Assembly: GCA_051453625.1 (NCBI GenBank)
Contig: JBOZIK010000001.1
Span: 166,590,674 to 166,654,673, forward strand
Direction: 5' to 3'
DNA: 64,000 nt
Origin: Welwitschia mirabilis
Lineage: Eukaryota; Gnetophyta; Gnetopsida; Welwitschiales
In this document: piece by piece, positions 46,600 to 57,087 of the stretch
How the letters are laid out: every line of letters begins with the position of its first letter
Numbering within the stretch: position 1 is the stretch's first letter
Notes under the pieces: model-generated
The model's database searches: none
The model's input: the letters and a program-made list of their open reading frames with translations, nothing else
Told to the model about the DNA's origin: nothing
Translations under genes and position numbers: made by a program

Positions 46600-47650
46600 T
46601 AATGATAAAAGACCATTATGAAAAATATTTCCAAAAAGAGGGTCATTATTAAAAAATGATGTTGAAACTAGGAATTGGGCTCCTTTCTCCTTTCAACCTA
46701 CATATTTTTCTTCCTCCTCTTTTTAGCATTCATGTAGGAATACTAATCAGGATTTTTAATACTTTAGGGATTCCACCTCATAAAGAAGAATTTTACATCC
46801 TCAACAACCTAAATTACCAATACCTAACTCTCCTTATGAAATTTGTGGAGGCGACTTCCATTACACCAAATATTATCTCACTTTATCAATATGTAGAGAA
46901 TTAGCTTATGTAGTTAACAAAAAATCCAATACCTTTAGAAATAATCAAAAATTCTAGCCATGAAATATGGAATCACAACTAACCTTCAAATCCTTCTTTG
47001 ATAATAGATATAGGTGTAATAACTTTCATCATAATAATTTTTAGCTCAACAACTTTAGCATAATTTCCTTAGAGAGTTAATAGAAGAAATAAAGGACAAA
47101 ATGAAAAATATGCAAGATACCACAAAAAAAAATCATTGAAAACCAAATAAGAACATTGTAAACGTTATAGGAGTAATTTAACAAATAGTGTTACAAAATC
47201 AACTATCTCAAGATTCTCTTGAAATGTAATATAGTAACAATTTCTATTTTGATGATAAGCATTAAGATGATCCATGTTCAAGAGAAGATATCCAATACAA
47301 TTACAATGAGAATTCAACTCACTAATCAAAAAACAAGGATGACGATGACTATTTTTAGATGATGATATTGAGATACTATATTATATCCCAAATATCCACT
47401 TACTGGTAGGAAGTTTAGATGAAATAGAAGAATCAATTCATGAAGAATCTGAGAATTTTTCAATCTTTAATGACAATAATGATCACATTTCTCTTTATGA
47501 CCCTTTTGATGAATCTAATTTGGAGAATGATGACATGCAACAATGTGAGTATTCAAATAATGAAGAAAATGATGAGAAGAAAGAAGTTACAAGGATTTAA
47601 CAAGACCAAAAAAGGACAGACTTCTTATATTACATGGGGCAATTAAACTT
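46600..47650 (+). pseudogene. E2 gag-like region, broken
   Basis: A helix-like stretch near 47,050-47,220 (FLRELIEEIKDKMKNMQDTT) has a counterpart in E3 (HELIEEMKKM). An acidic segment at about 47,365-47,600 reads EILYYIPNIHLLVGSLDEIE, later ISLYDPFDESNLEND, and is matched in E3 by LYYNHGIHLLLESLDGIKES. The first is consistent with a Gag C-terminal coiled coil. The acidic part is unidentified. Stops and frameshifts break all of it. Confidence 0.6.
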
Positions 47651-47819
47651 GAGAAGTATAATCCTATCCAAAATCTTCCTCCATCCCACCACTTATGATT
47701 CTAAGTAATGATGAAAACAATAATGAGAAGGATAAAAATAATAAATAACCCATGGATAATTGACTAAATTTAAGAGAGGATAAACTTGCTCCTTCTAATA
47801 CAATAAACCAACCTTAGGA

Positions 47820-48360
47820 ATCTACCTGTGTTTCTCCATTCCTTTTAATTGGGCTTCCATATAATACCCAAAGTAACATCCTTTCCTCTCCTACTAAGTC
47901 TACTTTACTTTATGCCTTTAATGACAACTCTTTTCAAAAGTAGGGTTTGGAATTTCTTGGAATTTTAAATTGGATAAAACATTATCTTCTTAATAATAAT
48001 CCATGGCTAGATTTAAATATTAGGAAACTTCTTAAGTATGTTAAAACTATCTTAATTAGTCATTCTAAGAAGCTTCCTTAAAATTCTTGGATTTATAATA
48101 GAAACATTGATGTTTTCATTTCTAATAACAATATTTAAATGCAATATATCTTTCAAATTCTTTTGATAAGACATTATTTTTCCATGAAGTATATGAATTC
48201 ATTATTTCTTATCTTGCTAATGAATCTTATGGTTTCAAATTATTATTTAGTCATGTTATTTATTACCATTTGATTCCTCTAAAAAATGAATGTATACCTT
48301 TTATGATCTACCAATTGGTTTCTATTTGGTTTGGTCCCTATTTTTATAAAAATGTATAAT
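47820..48360 (+). pseudogene. E2 unidentified protein segment shared with E3
   Basis: Reading through breaks gives NTQSNILSSPTKSTLLYAF, NDNSFQK, GLEFLGILNW and NNPWLDLNIRKLLKYVKT. E3 at about 55,840-56,070 has NTQSNILSF, TKSTLPYAFNDYYFQKYDLG, YLGILNWDKT and NNPCLELNLKKIFNLIK. A hydrophobic stretch follows in both before the integrase tail. I do not recognise the protein. It lies where pol would be in a complete element. Confidence 0.5.
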
Positions 48361-48369
48361 ACACAAGTG

Positions 48370-48471
48370 TATCTTTTGCATAACAAGTTAACCTCTAAAT
48401 GGTTAGATCCTTACCTTGTGAAAAAAGTTCATTCGAATGGATCTATTCAGATTTCTAATTTGCAAATTTAA
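48370..48471 (+). pseudogene. E2 integrase C-terminal tail
   Basis: An open stretch gives YLLHNKLTSKWLDPYLVKK, then VHSNGSIQISNLQI before a stop. It matches the small C-terminal fold of Ty3/gypsy integrases, where the usual form is FNSRLRLFPGKLRSKWTGPF, then a GAVEI-like strand. It closely resembles the E3 tail at 56,320-56,429. The rest of the integrase is absent. Confidence 0.72.
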
Positions 48472-48904
48472 AGAAATCCAAAAAGTCAATGAACAAAGAC
48501 TTAAAATTTAAAAAATAATAGAAACAATCAACTTAATAAGACCTCCTTAAGAAAAAAGAGGAGGATCTTCTCTTTTCCATTTTCTAAATCTTCTCTTAGC
48601 TTCATTTCTTGGTTTAAGTTATGATGCTACTTGATCGTTTTTAACTTGATTTGTGTTTAAATTTCATGTCTTATCATGATTAACTAATCTCTTACTTTGG
48701 GCATTAGAGTAAAAAATATTGGATTCAACCAATCATCAGACATTCTGATATCTAATCAATCTCCTTAATTAATTTATATTAGAATTAATTATGTTATTCC
48801 AATGCATATTGGTAATCATGTATTTTGTTATTTAACTACAATGATCAATCAATGCTTTTTAAATGGGGTTCCAAGTGCATTAAAAAAAAAAGAAAGAAAA
48901 CAAT

Positions 48905-48982
48905 NNNNNNNNNNNNNNNNNNNNNNNNNNNNNNNNNNNNNNNNNNNNNNNNNNNNNNNNNNNNNNNNNNNNNNNNNNNNNN
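48905..48982. other. Assembly gap (78 N)
   Basis: It lies just after an A-rich run within the E2 3' non-coding region. Confidence 0.99.
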
Positions 48983-49110
48983 AAATTTTCCTAAGATGAG
49001 CCTTTGGTAAATACCACTAGAGGAGTAGTAGGTCATGATCTAACTTTGATTATGGATTTTCACTCTCTTGGCAGCAGTCGCACTTCCCTCATCATGAAGA
49101 ATAGTATTTC
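48983..49110 (+). other. Conserved 3' non-coding block (E2 copy)
   Basis: GAGCCTTTGGTAAATACCAC, later ACTTCCCTCATCATGAAGAA, parallels 56,978-57,087 in E3 and 61,458-61,579 in E1. No open frame is shared, so a non-coding role or plain common descent is likely. Confidence 0.65.
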
Positions 49111-50013
49111 CCAACACTCCACTTGATTTCCATTATCCAAAGATGAAATTCTTGAAGACCTTTTAGTATATTGATCATTGGATGATGTTATAGCAAGGTA
49201 CTATGATCACTAAAAGCTAAATATGGATTGAATTTAGTATAAATATTTGATAAGTTCTAAATAATTTTTGGATATTAGTCTTTTTACTACCCTATGGAGT
49301 GGTAAACTATGATATTTTTACATGATTCATGCACCTTTACATCACGTAGTCTCATGATTTTCTCTAAGAAAGCTTGATAGGTTAAAATTTATGGCAAACT
49401 AGTTAATATTATTCATGTTACATGTTGTCCATTTTTAATTTTAATTTTATTAGTTACAAATCAGTCGTATTAAAGTTATTCACTTACTTTTTTATAAAAC
49501 AATGTCAGAACTTTATCATTTTCTTGAATTCTTATTAGAAATTCTCTAGCCTTAATGCACAATGAAAATGACACTTACTATTCATCCTTTAACTTTTTTT
49601 CATTTTCTGATTGTGTTTTTTCATTTTTGCTTTTCTTTTTTATTTTACATCCCTTGCTACTTTTAGCTCATTTTTTCTAATTATCATAAGTAAATTTTCT
49701 TAAACATTTGGAATGAATTTATCTACTTCATGGGGAAGGAATCTTTAGAATCCTCAAAATATTGGCTTTAATTGAAAGGAATTTATTTAATAAAAATATG
49801 TTTTTCATAGATCTAAAATAATAAACTCTAAATTTAAATACATATCTTCCTCATGACGTTAAAGTAGAATATATTTTTAATATTCATTCTATGTTTAACA
49901 ATATAAGACCTTTTATGCTTGAGTGTTATGTTTCATTCTTTTTGTAATTTGGCTTGCTTACATCCTTTTCTACTTTCTTTATCACGGATTGATAAACGCT
50001 TAGTTGGAGGCTC

Positions 50014-51493
50014 TTTTGTGAGCTAAATTAGCCATATTTAACATCATTTTTAGAGTGTATTTTCAGTATTTTTATAAGTTAAATGCTTAAATTTATCCCT
50101 TTTGATGGCAAATACCAAATACAAAGAATTAATAATAGTTTGAATCAAAATGGAGTAATTATGAAGCATTTGAGAAAAGAAATGTGAAAGAAGACATTAC
50201 ACTGAAAGACATCATGAAGATGTTATGCCAAGAAGACATTATGCAAATAATATGTTACATCAAGAAGACATTCCACATAATCAAGAAGATATTACACCAA
50301 AGAAGACAATACACCAAGTAGATTATGGGTTTCCCACTAACATTAGTAGTTAGAAGACAAGAAGTCATGAGAAGATGGAAGATCAATAATTATGGAAGGT
50401 GAAAAGTCAATTAGTTATTAAGAAGGAACATGGAATACAAGAAGCCATGAGAAGATGAAAGATCAATGGACATGGAAGGTAAAAAGTCAACAGGCACCAA
50501 GAAGGCACATGCAAGACAAGAACCATGAGAAGATGAAAGATCAACAATTGTGAAAGATGAAAAGTTAATAATCATCAAGAAGGCATGCAGAAGATAAGAA
50601 GCTATGAGAAGACAAAAGATTAATGAACATGAAAGATGAAAAGTCAACAGTCACCAAGAAGGCATGTGAAGACAAGAATCCATGAGAAGATGAAAGATCA
50701 ACAGACATGAAGAATACAAAATAAACTTCATAATTACGTGATCATTATTATCATCATCCTTAGTTAGTTAGACTCTTTAGTAACTCTAATAGTCATACTG
50801 AGTCCTATAAATACCATCCTTAGATTCCCAATTTACTCATCTTAGTTTTATCAATTATTCTTGTGATAAATTAAAGAGTAATTAAGTAAAGGATCCATTG
50901 ATTAGTTGTAGAAAAAGGCATCTCTTGGTGTGGGATTATGTTTCCATTATTAAGGAGTTCTTACTTTATTACCATTGTAAAGAAGGTCATTGATTGATGT
51001 TGGACTGTGTCTTCTTGACTAAGAAGCTGTTACTTTGTAACCAGAGGTTAATATTTTAATTAATTAAATATTGGTTGAATTTTTCTTTTCAATTATTCTT
51101 CTTATTTGCATTATCATTTATGTTAGTTACATTATAGTGATAGATACTTGTATTTAATATGGATCATAAGGGCCAACTTGGATGATAACAAGTTGGTTTA
51201 CCTGGTTAGAAATTGCATTTAGGATTGCATTCATTTTTGCATTGCATTCATCTTTGCATTTCATCTTGCATTCATTCATTACAATGCATTTACTTTCTGA
51301 AATTAAGGATAAAAATTATTTGAGAAAATCTTCTTATTACTTCTTTACAATTCCTTTTTAGATTATGATAAACAAGTTAACTCTAACATACTAGTGCATT
51401 TTATCTGTACTTTATTAAGGATTTAAAGGTACTAAAGATAAAAAATTCATTCCAAAGAAATATCAATTTGAGTGCATGATTCACATCCCAACA
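50014..51493 (+). repeat. E2 3' LTR (1,480 bp)
   Basis: It starts TTTTGTGAGCTAAATT after a purine-rich AGTTGGAGG and ends CATCCCAACA. A TATA box TATAAATA lies at 50,806-50,813. A 79-bp-type tandem array (50,360-50,700) mirrors that of the 5' LTR. ATGTC follows at 51,494. Confidence 0.9.
50360..50700 (+). repeat. 79-bp-type tandem array inside the E2 3' LTR
   Basis: Variants of CAAGAAGCCATGAGAAGATG repeat at about 79-bp steps, about four times, with small indels. It matches the array in the 5' LTR. Confidence 0.85.
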
Positions 51494-51498
51494 ATGTC
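51494..51498. other. Target-site duplication of E2, right copy (ATGTC)
   Basis: The same five bases as 44,622-44,626. The E1 RT reading resumes after it. Confidence 0.85.
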
Positions 51499-52370
51499 CT
51501 TGCTATTTTATAAATATTACTGATATTATTCTTTAGGATATGATAAAGAGGTTATTTAAAGCATTTATGGATGAATTTTTAACTTAATTTTAATGAATAT
51601 TATAAATAACTTTAATGAATAACTTAATAGATTGAAAAAAATATTAGAAATATGTAAAGAGAAAAGCTTCAAGTTAAACTAGTCTAAGAGTCATCTTATG
51701 GTAACAAAATGCATAGGTTTGGAATAAAAAAAAAAATCTCAAAAAGGAATCGAGATGGATGAGAAAAATTTAAAATTTTAAAAATGTATAACCCTCAACT
51801 AAACTAAAAGAATTAAGATCCTTATTATGGCATGTAGGACAGCATAGAAGGTTCATAGATAATTTTAGTAAAATCATGAAATCCCTTTGTAACCTTCTAT
51901 AGAAAAATATAGAATACAATTGGATTGATTAATGTCAGAATGCTTTCAAACCTTAAAAGATATACTACTATCAACAACTATTTTACAAGGATCCAATTAG
52001 ATAAAATCATTTTACATAATGATAGATGCATCTAGTCATGCTATGGAAGCTATGTTGTAATAAAACAATAATGAAAACAAACCATGTGCCATTGCTAAGA
52101 ATTTTAAAACAACCCAACAAAACTATATGATGAGTGAGAAATAATTATTGGCAATTGTAATGCTATTAGAAAAATTTAGATATTATATCTTTGGATATGA
52201 AGTTAAAGTCCATATAGATCATAGTGCAATTCCATTCTTGATGGACAAAAAAGAATCTAGTTTAAGAATTATGAGATGGGTGTTATTAATATAAGAACTT
52301 GACTTGAAAATTATTGATAGGAAAGGAACAAAAAATGTAGTAGCAACTTTCCTAATGAAGAACAAATAAA
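51499..52370 (+). pseudogene. E1 reverse transcriptase second half and RNase H
   Basis: RT motif C reads AFMDEF near 51,560 (FMDDF expected). The thumb side keeps LNRLKKILEICKEKSFKLN. RNase H starts with IMIDASSHAM (near 52,020) and continues NENKPCAIA, NYMMSEK then LLAIVMLLEKFRYYIFGYEV, HIDHSA, FLMDKKESSLRIMRW and IIDRKGTKNVVATFL. The RNase H acidic residues seem kept, but stops and a frameshift lie near 52,060-52,100. It is the direct continuation of the RT cut at 44,626. Confidence 0.92.
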
Positions 52371-52499
52371 TGTAAGAAATAAATTTTCTAATGAATACCC
52401 ATTTCAAGTTCAATCAAATCCTTAGTATGCTGACATAGCCAATTTCATCATAGCAAGAGATTACCATCTTTTATAAAATACTATAAAAGAAATAGATTA

Positions 52500-52841
52500 T
52501 CAATAGAATCTAAAGATTACATATGGTGTCATAAGATGTTATTTAAAAAAATGTATAGATCATATTATTGAAAGATGTATAAAAGAGAAACTACAAAAAT
52601 AAATCTTGAAAGAAGCTCATGAAGGAGAAGGAGGAGAACACTATGAAGTTGGAAGAACCAAAATAAAAATCCTTTATATGAGGTACTATTGGCCAATAAT
52701 TTTTACAATTTAAGTGCTTATGTCCAGAGCTGTGATAAACATCAAAGGAAAAGAGCATTTAACAAAAAATTAGAAATGTCTAAACAATGGATCCAATCAG
52801 TTAAACCATTTAACATATGAGGGATGAATTTTATTGGTTCT
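52500..52841 (+). pseudogene. E1 integrase, N-terminal zinc-binding part and core start (cut by E3)
   Basis: EAHEGEGGEHYEVGRTKIKI then LYMRYYWPIIF matches the HHCC region. A frameshift leads to QSCDKHQRKR, where the last Cys of the usual CDKCQR is His. SVKPFNI then GMNFIGSY marks the start of the catalytic core, with Asn for the first catalytic Asp of the usual G-(I/M)-D-F. The domain ends at 52,841, where E3 begins, and resumes at 60,250. Confidence 0.88.
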
Positions 52842-53500
52842 TATTGCAATGCTAAATTGTATGTATTTGACGAGGTATTCTGATTACTTTTGTAGGATAC
52901 TTAGATAAGTTTAGATAGAATTTTGAGATTATGATGAGTTGATGAGATGATCATGGAAAAATATAATTCTTAGCATATTTGGAGGCATTTCAAATAAATT
53001 ATAATACTTAGTATTTTGAGAAGAAAGATAATGATTTAGGAGGCTGATTTCTCTTAGTTGGAGAGCTCAGGAAGCTTATTGTTCCTTATATAGTCCCCAC
53101 AATAGTCAGGATGACAGTGATGCTAATATGAACTGAGGCTAAAATTCTAAAAACTAATGAGTCATCTCTTATTATGGAGTATCATCCCCAAAGTTATTCA
53201 AATGATAACTATTTTATATGAACAAAATGAATTATCTTTGTAATAGGGTCATGCACCTTATATGGGTTGCTAGAGTTTCATTTCTAACTACTAGGGTTTT
53301 GTTTCTAGAATATTCAATGTAAAACTATAGATACTCCCTTGTCCTCACCCCCAAGATCATCTTTTATAACATAAAGTCTTATGATAAGAGATCAAAGGGC
53401 AAGAGGTCCATCCTGTGCTACAGAGAGAAGTCTTCCTTGGTGTTGGGCTGTGTATCGTCCATTGAGGTGTTGCTACTTTGTAAGTGGGTGTTAGTTTGAG

Positions 53501-53510
53501 NNNNNNNNNN
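53501..53510. other. Assembly gap (10 N)
   Basis: Compared with 59,700-59,880 of the 3' LTR, the 5' LTR lacks roughly 150 bp here, so the gap hides more than 10 bases. Confidence 0.9.
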
Positions 53511-53531
53511 GCATTTTCATAATTAATAATT

Positions 53532-53554
53532 ACATATATATATATATATATATA
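53532..53554. repeat. (TA)n microsatellite in the E3 5' LTR
   Basis: ACATATATATATATATATAT directly follows the short gap. The 3' LTR lacks it. Confidence 0.95.
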
Positions 53555-53952
53555 TCTTGTTTGAGGTGTCTTATAACTTATGTTAATTAGGATTAAGTGA
53601 TAGATTTTCCTGGTTGATCTAAGTTATAAGAGATGATCTTCATGATAGAAAGGTTGATAGTTAAATAGATTCATTACTTAGAGTTATTTTATTGGAATCT
53701 CATTTATAATAATTGCATTTAAATTCATCTTGTGTTGTAATTCTTCATTGTTCTTATTTTATTTTCTTAGAAAAAAAAAGAACAAAAATACTTTGTCAAA
53801 GTCAATTCTCTAACTTCTAGCCTAGTGTGTTTAATGGATTATGACATTAAGGTTAACTCTCATTTATACTAGTGTGTGTTTTATGAAAGCATTTATGATT
53901 TACAAGATTTTTTCTTAAGGACTTAAGGATTGCATAAATTCACACCGCAACA

Positions 53953-53976
53953 TTTTGGCATCATTACTGGGGAAGG
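53953..53976 (+). promoter_or_regulatory. E3 primer-binding site, decayed
   Basis: TTTTGGCATCATTACTGGGG directly follows the LTR end. The usual form is TTTTGGCGCCGTTGCCGGGG. All five differences are G-to-A or C-to-T. Confidence 0.8.
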
Positions 53977-54399
53977 ATGTAAGTAACTAGAGGATTATCA
54001 CTATTTAGGTAAGTATCTTGAATTTCAATTTGAGTTATTTATCTGAATAGAACTGTATTTCTACTCTAGATTCCATAGGTTTATTTTCTATAATTTTTAT
54101 TTTAATAGTGTTAATAATCCCTGTCGTCCTCTCTGTTACCTAGATGATGGTATGGATGACGGTTTGAAATTAATGTTTTTTTATTTTTTCACGGTAAGGC
54201 TTTCTATTTTTTGGTAGCATAATAAAGTTAATATCATCCTCTTTGACATTCAAATAAATAAGCAGATGACTTTTAGTGTTATTTCTATTATTGATTTTTT
54301 TCATACTTATTTTTCTATTTTTGTAAAATATTTGTTGGTCATCTTTTATATCATCTAGATGATTGATAAGATGATAGATAGTATGCATTTTTTAAGTGT

Positions 54400-55560
54400 T
54401 AATGATCCAAACAATTCTATTAAAAAGGTGAAATATCAGAGGGAGCAAAGCTTGATCTTAACCTTGTACTCATCTTCCTTAGCATCTTCATTAATTCTTC
54501 TTATTTCATCCTTCTCATCTGCTTCTACGAATAGTGATAAAAGTACCCTTCAAGAATTTTTTTTCTTGAAAGGAGGAGAAATTTGAGAATTTTTGAGGAA
54601 AATGATAAAAGATCGCTTTAGGAAATTTTTAAAGAAATAAAGTGGAAAACATCAGATGATGTTAAGACTAGGAATTCAACTTCTTCCTCTTTTCAACCTT
54701 CTTATTTTCCCCCCTCTTCTTTTCAAGCTTTATCTAGAAATGACAATGAAGATTTTCAACATTTTAGGGAATCAACCTCATTTATAGAAGCATCCTACAA
54801 TCATTTTAGCAAATCCTAACCATCTTCCATGAATTACTATGAAGAAGATCCATTTTCCATGAATTAAAATTAAGAAGAAGAACACTCACTTCATGAGTTA
54901 ATTGAAGAAATGAAGAAGATGTAATAAATTACCAATAAAAATTTAGAAAATTTGATTGAGATCCTTCAACAAACTATATTACAAAATTAACTATCTTAAG
55001 GTTCTTTTTCAAGACAACATTTTCAAAGCTATCCTACTCATTTTACTACATTCCACCTTGATAAAAATAAGAAGAACTTAGGAGCAAGTGACAACAATTC
55101 TTGCTTTAAAACAGAAAATAAGATTTTAGATCAAACTTTAACATCCCACTTATTAGGACATGGCTGAAAAAAGACAACAATGAATCAACTCAATTTTTTA
55201 ATAATAAGGACAAGGATGATTATTTATTATATGATGATATTAAGACATTGTATTATAATCATGGAATCCATTTACTACTAGAAAGTCTAGATGGAATAAA
55301 GGAATCATTTCATGAAGAATATGAATTTTTTTTTAATCCATGAAGAAGATGTTAAATTCATTTCTTTTTATGATCTCTTTGATGAATCCAATAGCTGGGA
55401 GAATGAAAGCAATACTTAATAAGCCAAGGAAGATATAGTTAAAAACAATGATAAAGAAAATAAATAAACAATTCAACAAGTAATGATAAAGACAGTAACA
55501 AAAAAAAAGGAACATACTGAAGGATCCATCTAGATTTAGTCAAACTTAATAGAGGACGGA
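54400..55560 (+). pseudogene. E3 gag-like region, broken
   Basis: A helix-like HELIEEMKKM, then NKNLENLIEILQQTILQN near 54,890-54,990, suggests a Gag C-terminal coiled coil. It is followed by LYYNHGIHLLLESLDGIKES near 55,248-55,310 and an ISFYDLFDESN-like segment, both also in E2. Dense stops break it. Similarity to E2 is the main support. Confidence 0.58.
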
Positions 55561-55839
55561 CCTGTTCATTTTAATATAATAAACCAACCTAAAGATTCCA
55601 CTCATGTTTCTCCATTTCTTTTACTTATTCTTTTATGTAAAACTCTAAATAATATCATTTCCTTCTACTTCTACTTCTACATTATCTTGTAATCTTGATA
55701 ATGGTAACATTTCTCCATCTCTTCCATTTGAACCTTCATGTAATTCTCAAAGTCACATTCCTTTTCTTAACTTTAATGAAACCCATAATTTTGAAGAGTC
55801 TATTTCTAATATCTCTTAATTTATTCTTCTTAACATTCT

Positions 55840-56320
55840 ATGTAATACTCAAAGTAACATTCTTTCCTTTTCTACCAAGTCCACTTTACCTTATGCCTTT
55901 AATGATTACTATTTTCAAAAGTATGACTTGGGATATCTTGGAATTTTAAATTGGGATAAAACCTTTTTATTGATAATAATCCATGCTTAGAATTAAATCT
56001 TAAGAAGATTTTTAATCTAATTAAATATTCTATAAAGCCTTTAAAAACATCTTGGATTCATTCTTTGAGTAGTACCTTAAATGAATTATGTAATGATACT
56101 CATGATTTATAACAATTTAATAAGAGATTATTTGTTAATGAAATTTATCACCATTTCTTCTCTTATTAAGATTCTAAAATTTGTTTTATCAAGATTTTAT
56201 CCTCTTACTCTCTTTTCCTCAAATTGATTTTGATCGAAAATGGTTATTTATCTTTTATGTTTTATTAATTGGTTTCTATTTGATTTGGTTCTTATTTTTC
56301 TGGAAAAATTCAATTACTAG
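55840..56320 (+). pseudogene. E3 unidentified protein segment shared with E2
   Basis: The segment holds TKSTLPYAFNDYYFQKYDLG, YLGILNWDKT, NNPCLELNLKKIFNLIK and SWIHS. A strongly hydrophobic FYVLLIGFYLIWFLFFW near 56,245-56,300 could be a membrane helix. E2 shows a similar but frameshifted hydrophobic part. I do not recognise the family. Confidence 0.5.
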
Positions 56321-56429
56321 AGTGCATGTTTTACACAACTCGTTAACTTCTAAATGGTTAGATCCTTATATTTTAGAAAAAGTACATGGCTCAGCTGAAA
56401 TCTCCTATCCAAATACTAGGAAAATTTAA
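56320..56429 (+). pseudogene. E3 integrase C-terminal tail
   Basis: VHVLHNSLTSKWLDPYILEK, then VHGSAEISYPNTRKI, a stop, then FNEQRLKIYD matches the integrase C-terminal fold, which usually ends in VNGQRLKxY. It is nearly the same as the E2 tail. No upstream integrase core is present. Confidence 0.75.
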
Positions 56430-56977
56430 AAATTTAATGAACAAAGGTTAAAAATCTATGATTCACCTACTGATTAAAACTTTAACATGATAGAATTACT
56501 TATTTTGAAAGCCCGCTTGATAAGGAGGAATTCCCTCTTGCCATTGGCTAAATTCTTCCTTAGCCGATTCCTTTGGTGTACATCATGCTATCACTTGAAC
56601 ACCTATTACTTGACTAGTGTATTACTTTATGAAATTACTATAACTAGTGATCTTTTACTTTGATATTTCAAAGTGATAAAATTGGATTTACCCAATCTTA
56701 AGATGTTAATACATCTATGAACTTAATTTTGAAGAAAGATACCTTGGTTCTTTTATTCTCTCTTAATGGTATAAATCTATAGTTGCTTAAGTATGTCCTT
56801 AATTTTTTCTTATCTTATTACTTCACCCTTATCTTTAAGAGTATTTGGTCATGTGGGATTTAATTTACTTAAAAAGGGGGAAAAATAAAAAAAGAAATAA
56901 ATAATAATGATCTTTTGTATCTAACCTAAAACATAATCACCATGATGTCCTACCACACCAGGGTAAATTTACTTAAG

Positions 56978-57087
56978 AGGAACCTTTGGTAATGTTGGTA
57001 GCTATGGGAACTACACTGGGGGATCAGTTGGCCATTCTTCATGAGTTCTTACTACTCTAATAGTGGTTGTACTCCCCTCATCAGAGA
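56978..57087 (+). other. Conserved 3' non-coding block (E3 copy)
   Basis: GGAACCTTTGGTAATGTTGG, ACTGGGGGATCAGTTGGCC and GTACTCCCCTCATCAG are shared in diverged form with E2 (48,983-49,110) and E1 (61,458-61,579). A second shared phrase, CATTAAAGGCATAGCT, follows about 60 bp later. Confidence 0.7.

Larger units (their letters stand above)
44627..51493 (+). mobile_element. Non-autonomous Ty3/gypsy element E2, nested in the E1 RT
   Basis: LTRs of 1,482 and 1,480 bp flank a 3.9-kb interior with an exact 5-bp duplication ATGTC. The interior has a decayed primer-binding site, gag-like coiled-coil and acidic segments, an unidentified protein segment shared with E3, an integrase C-terminal tail and a 3' non-coding block shared with E1 and E3. 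There is no protease, RT, RNase H or integrase core. It is a deletion derivative that must have used proteins from relatives. Confidence 0.92.
52842..53952 (+). repeat. E3 5' LTR (1,111 bp with a 10-N gap)
   Basis: It starts TATTGCAATGCTAAATTG and ends CACCGCAACA. A TATA-like TATAGATA lies at 53,336-53,343. A gap at 53,501-53,510 and a TA microsatellite at 53,532-53,554 interrupt the second half. It is shorter than its partner, probably because sequence is missing at the gap. Confidence 0.88.
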
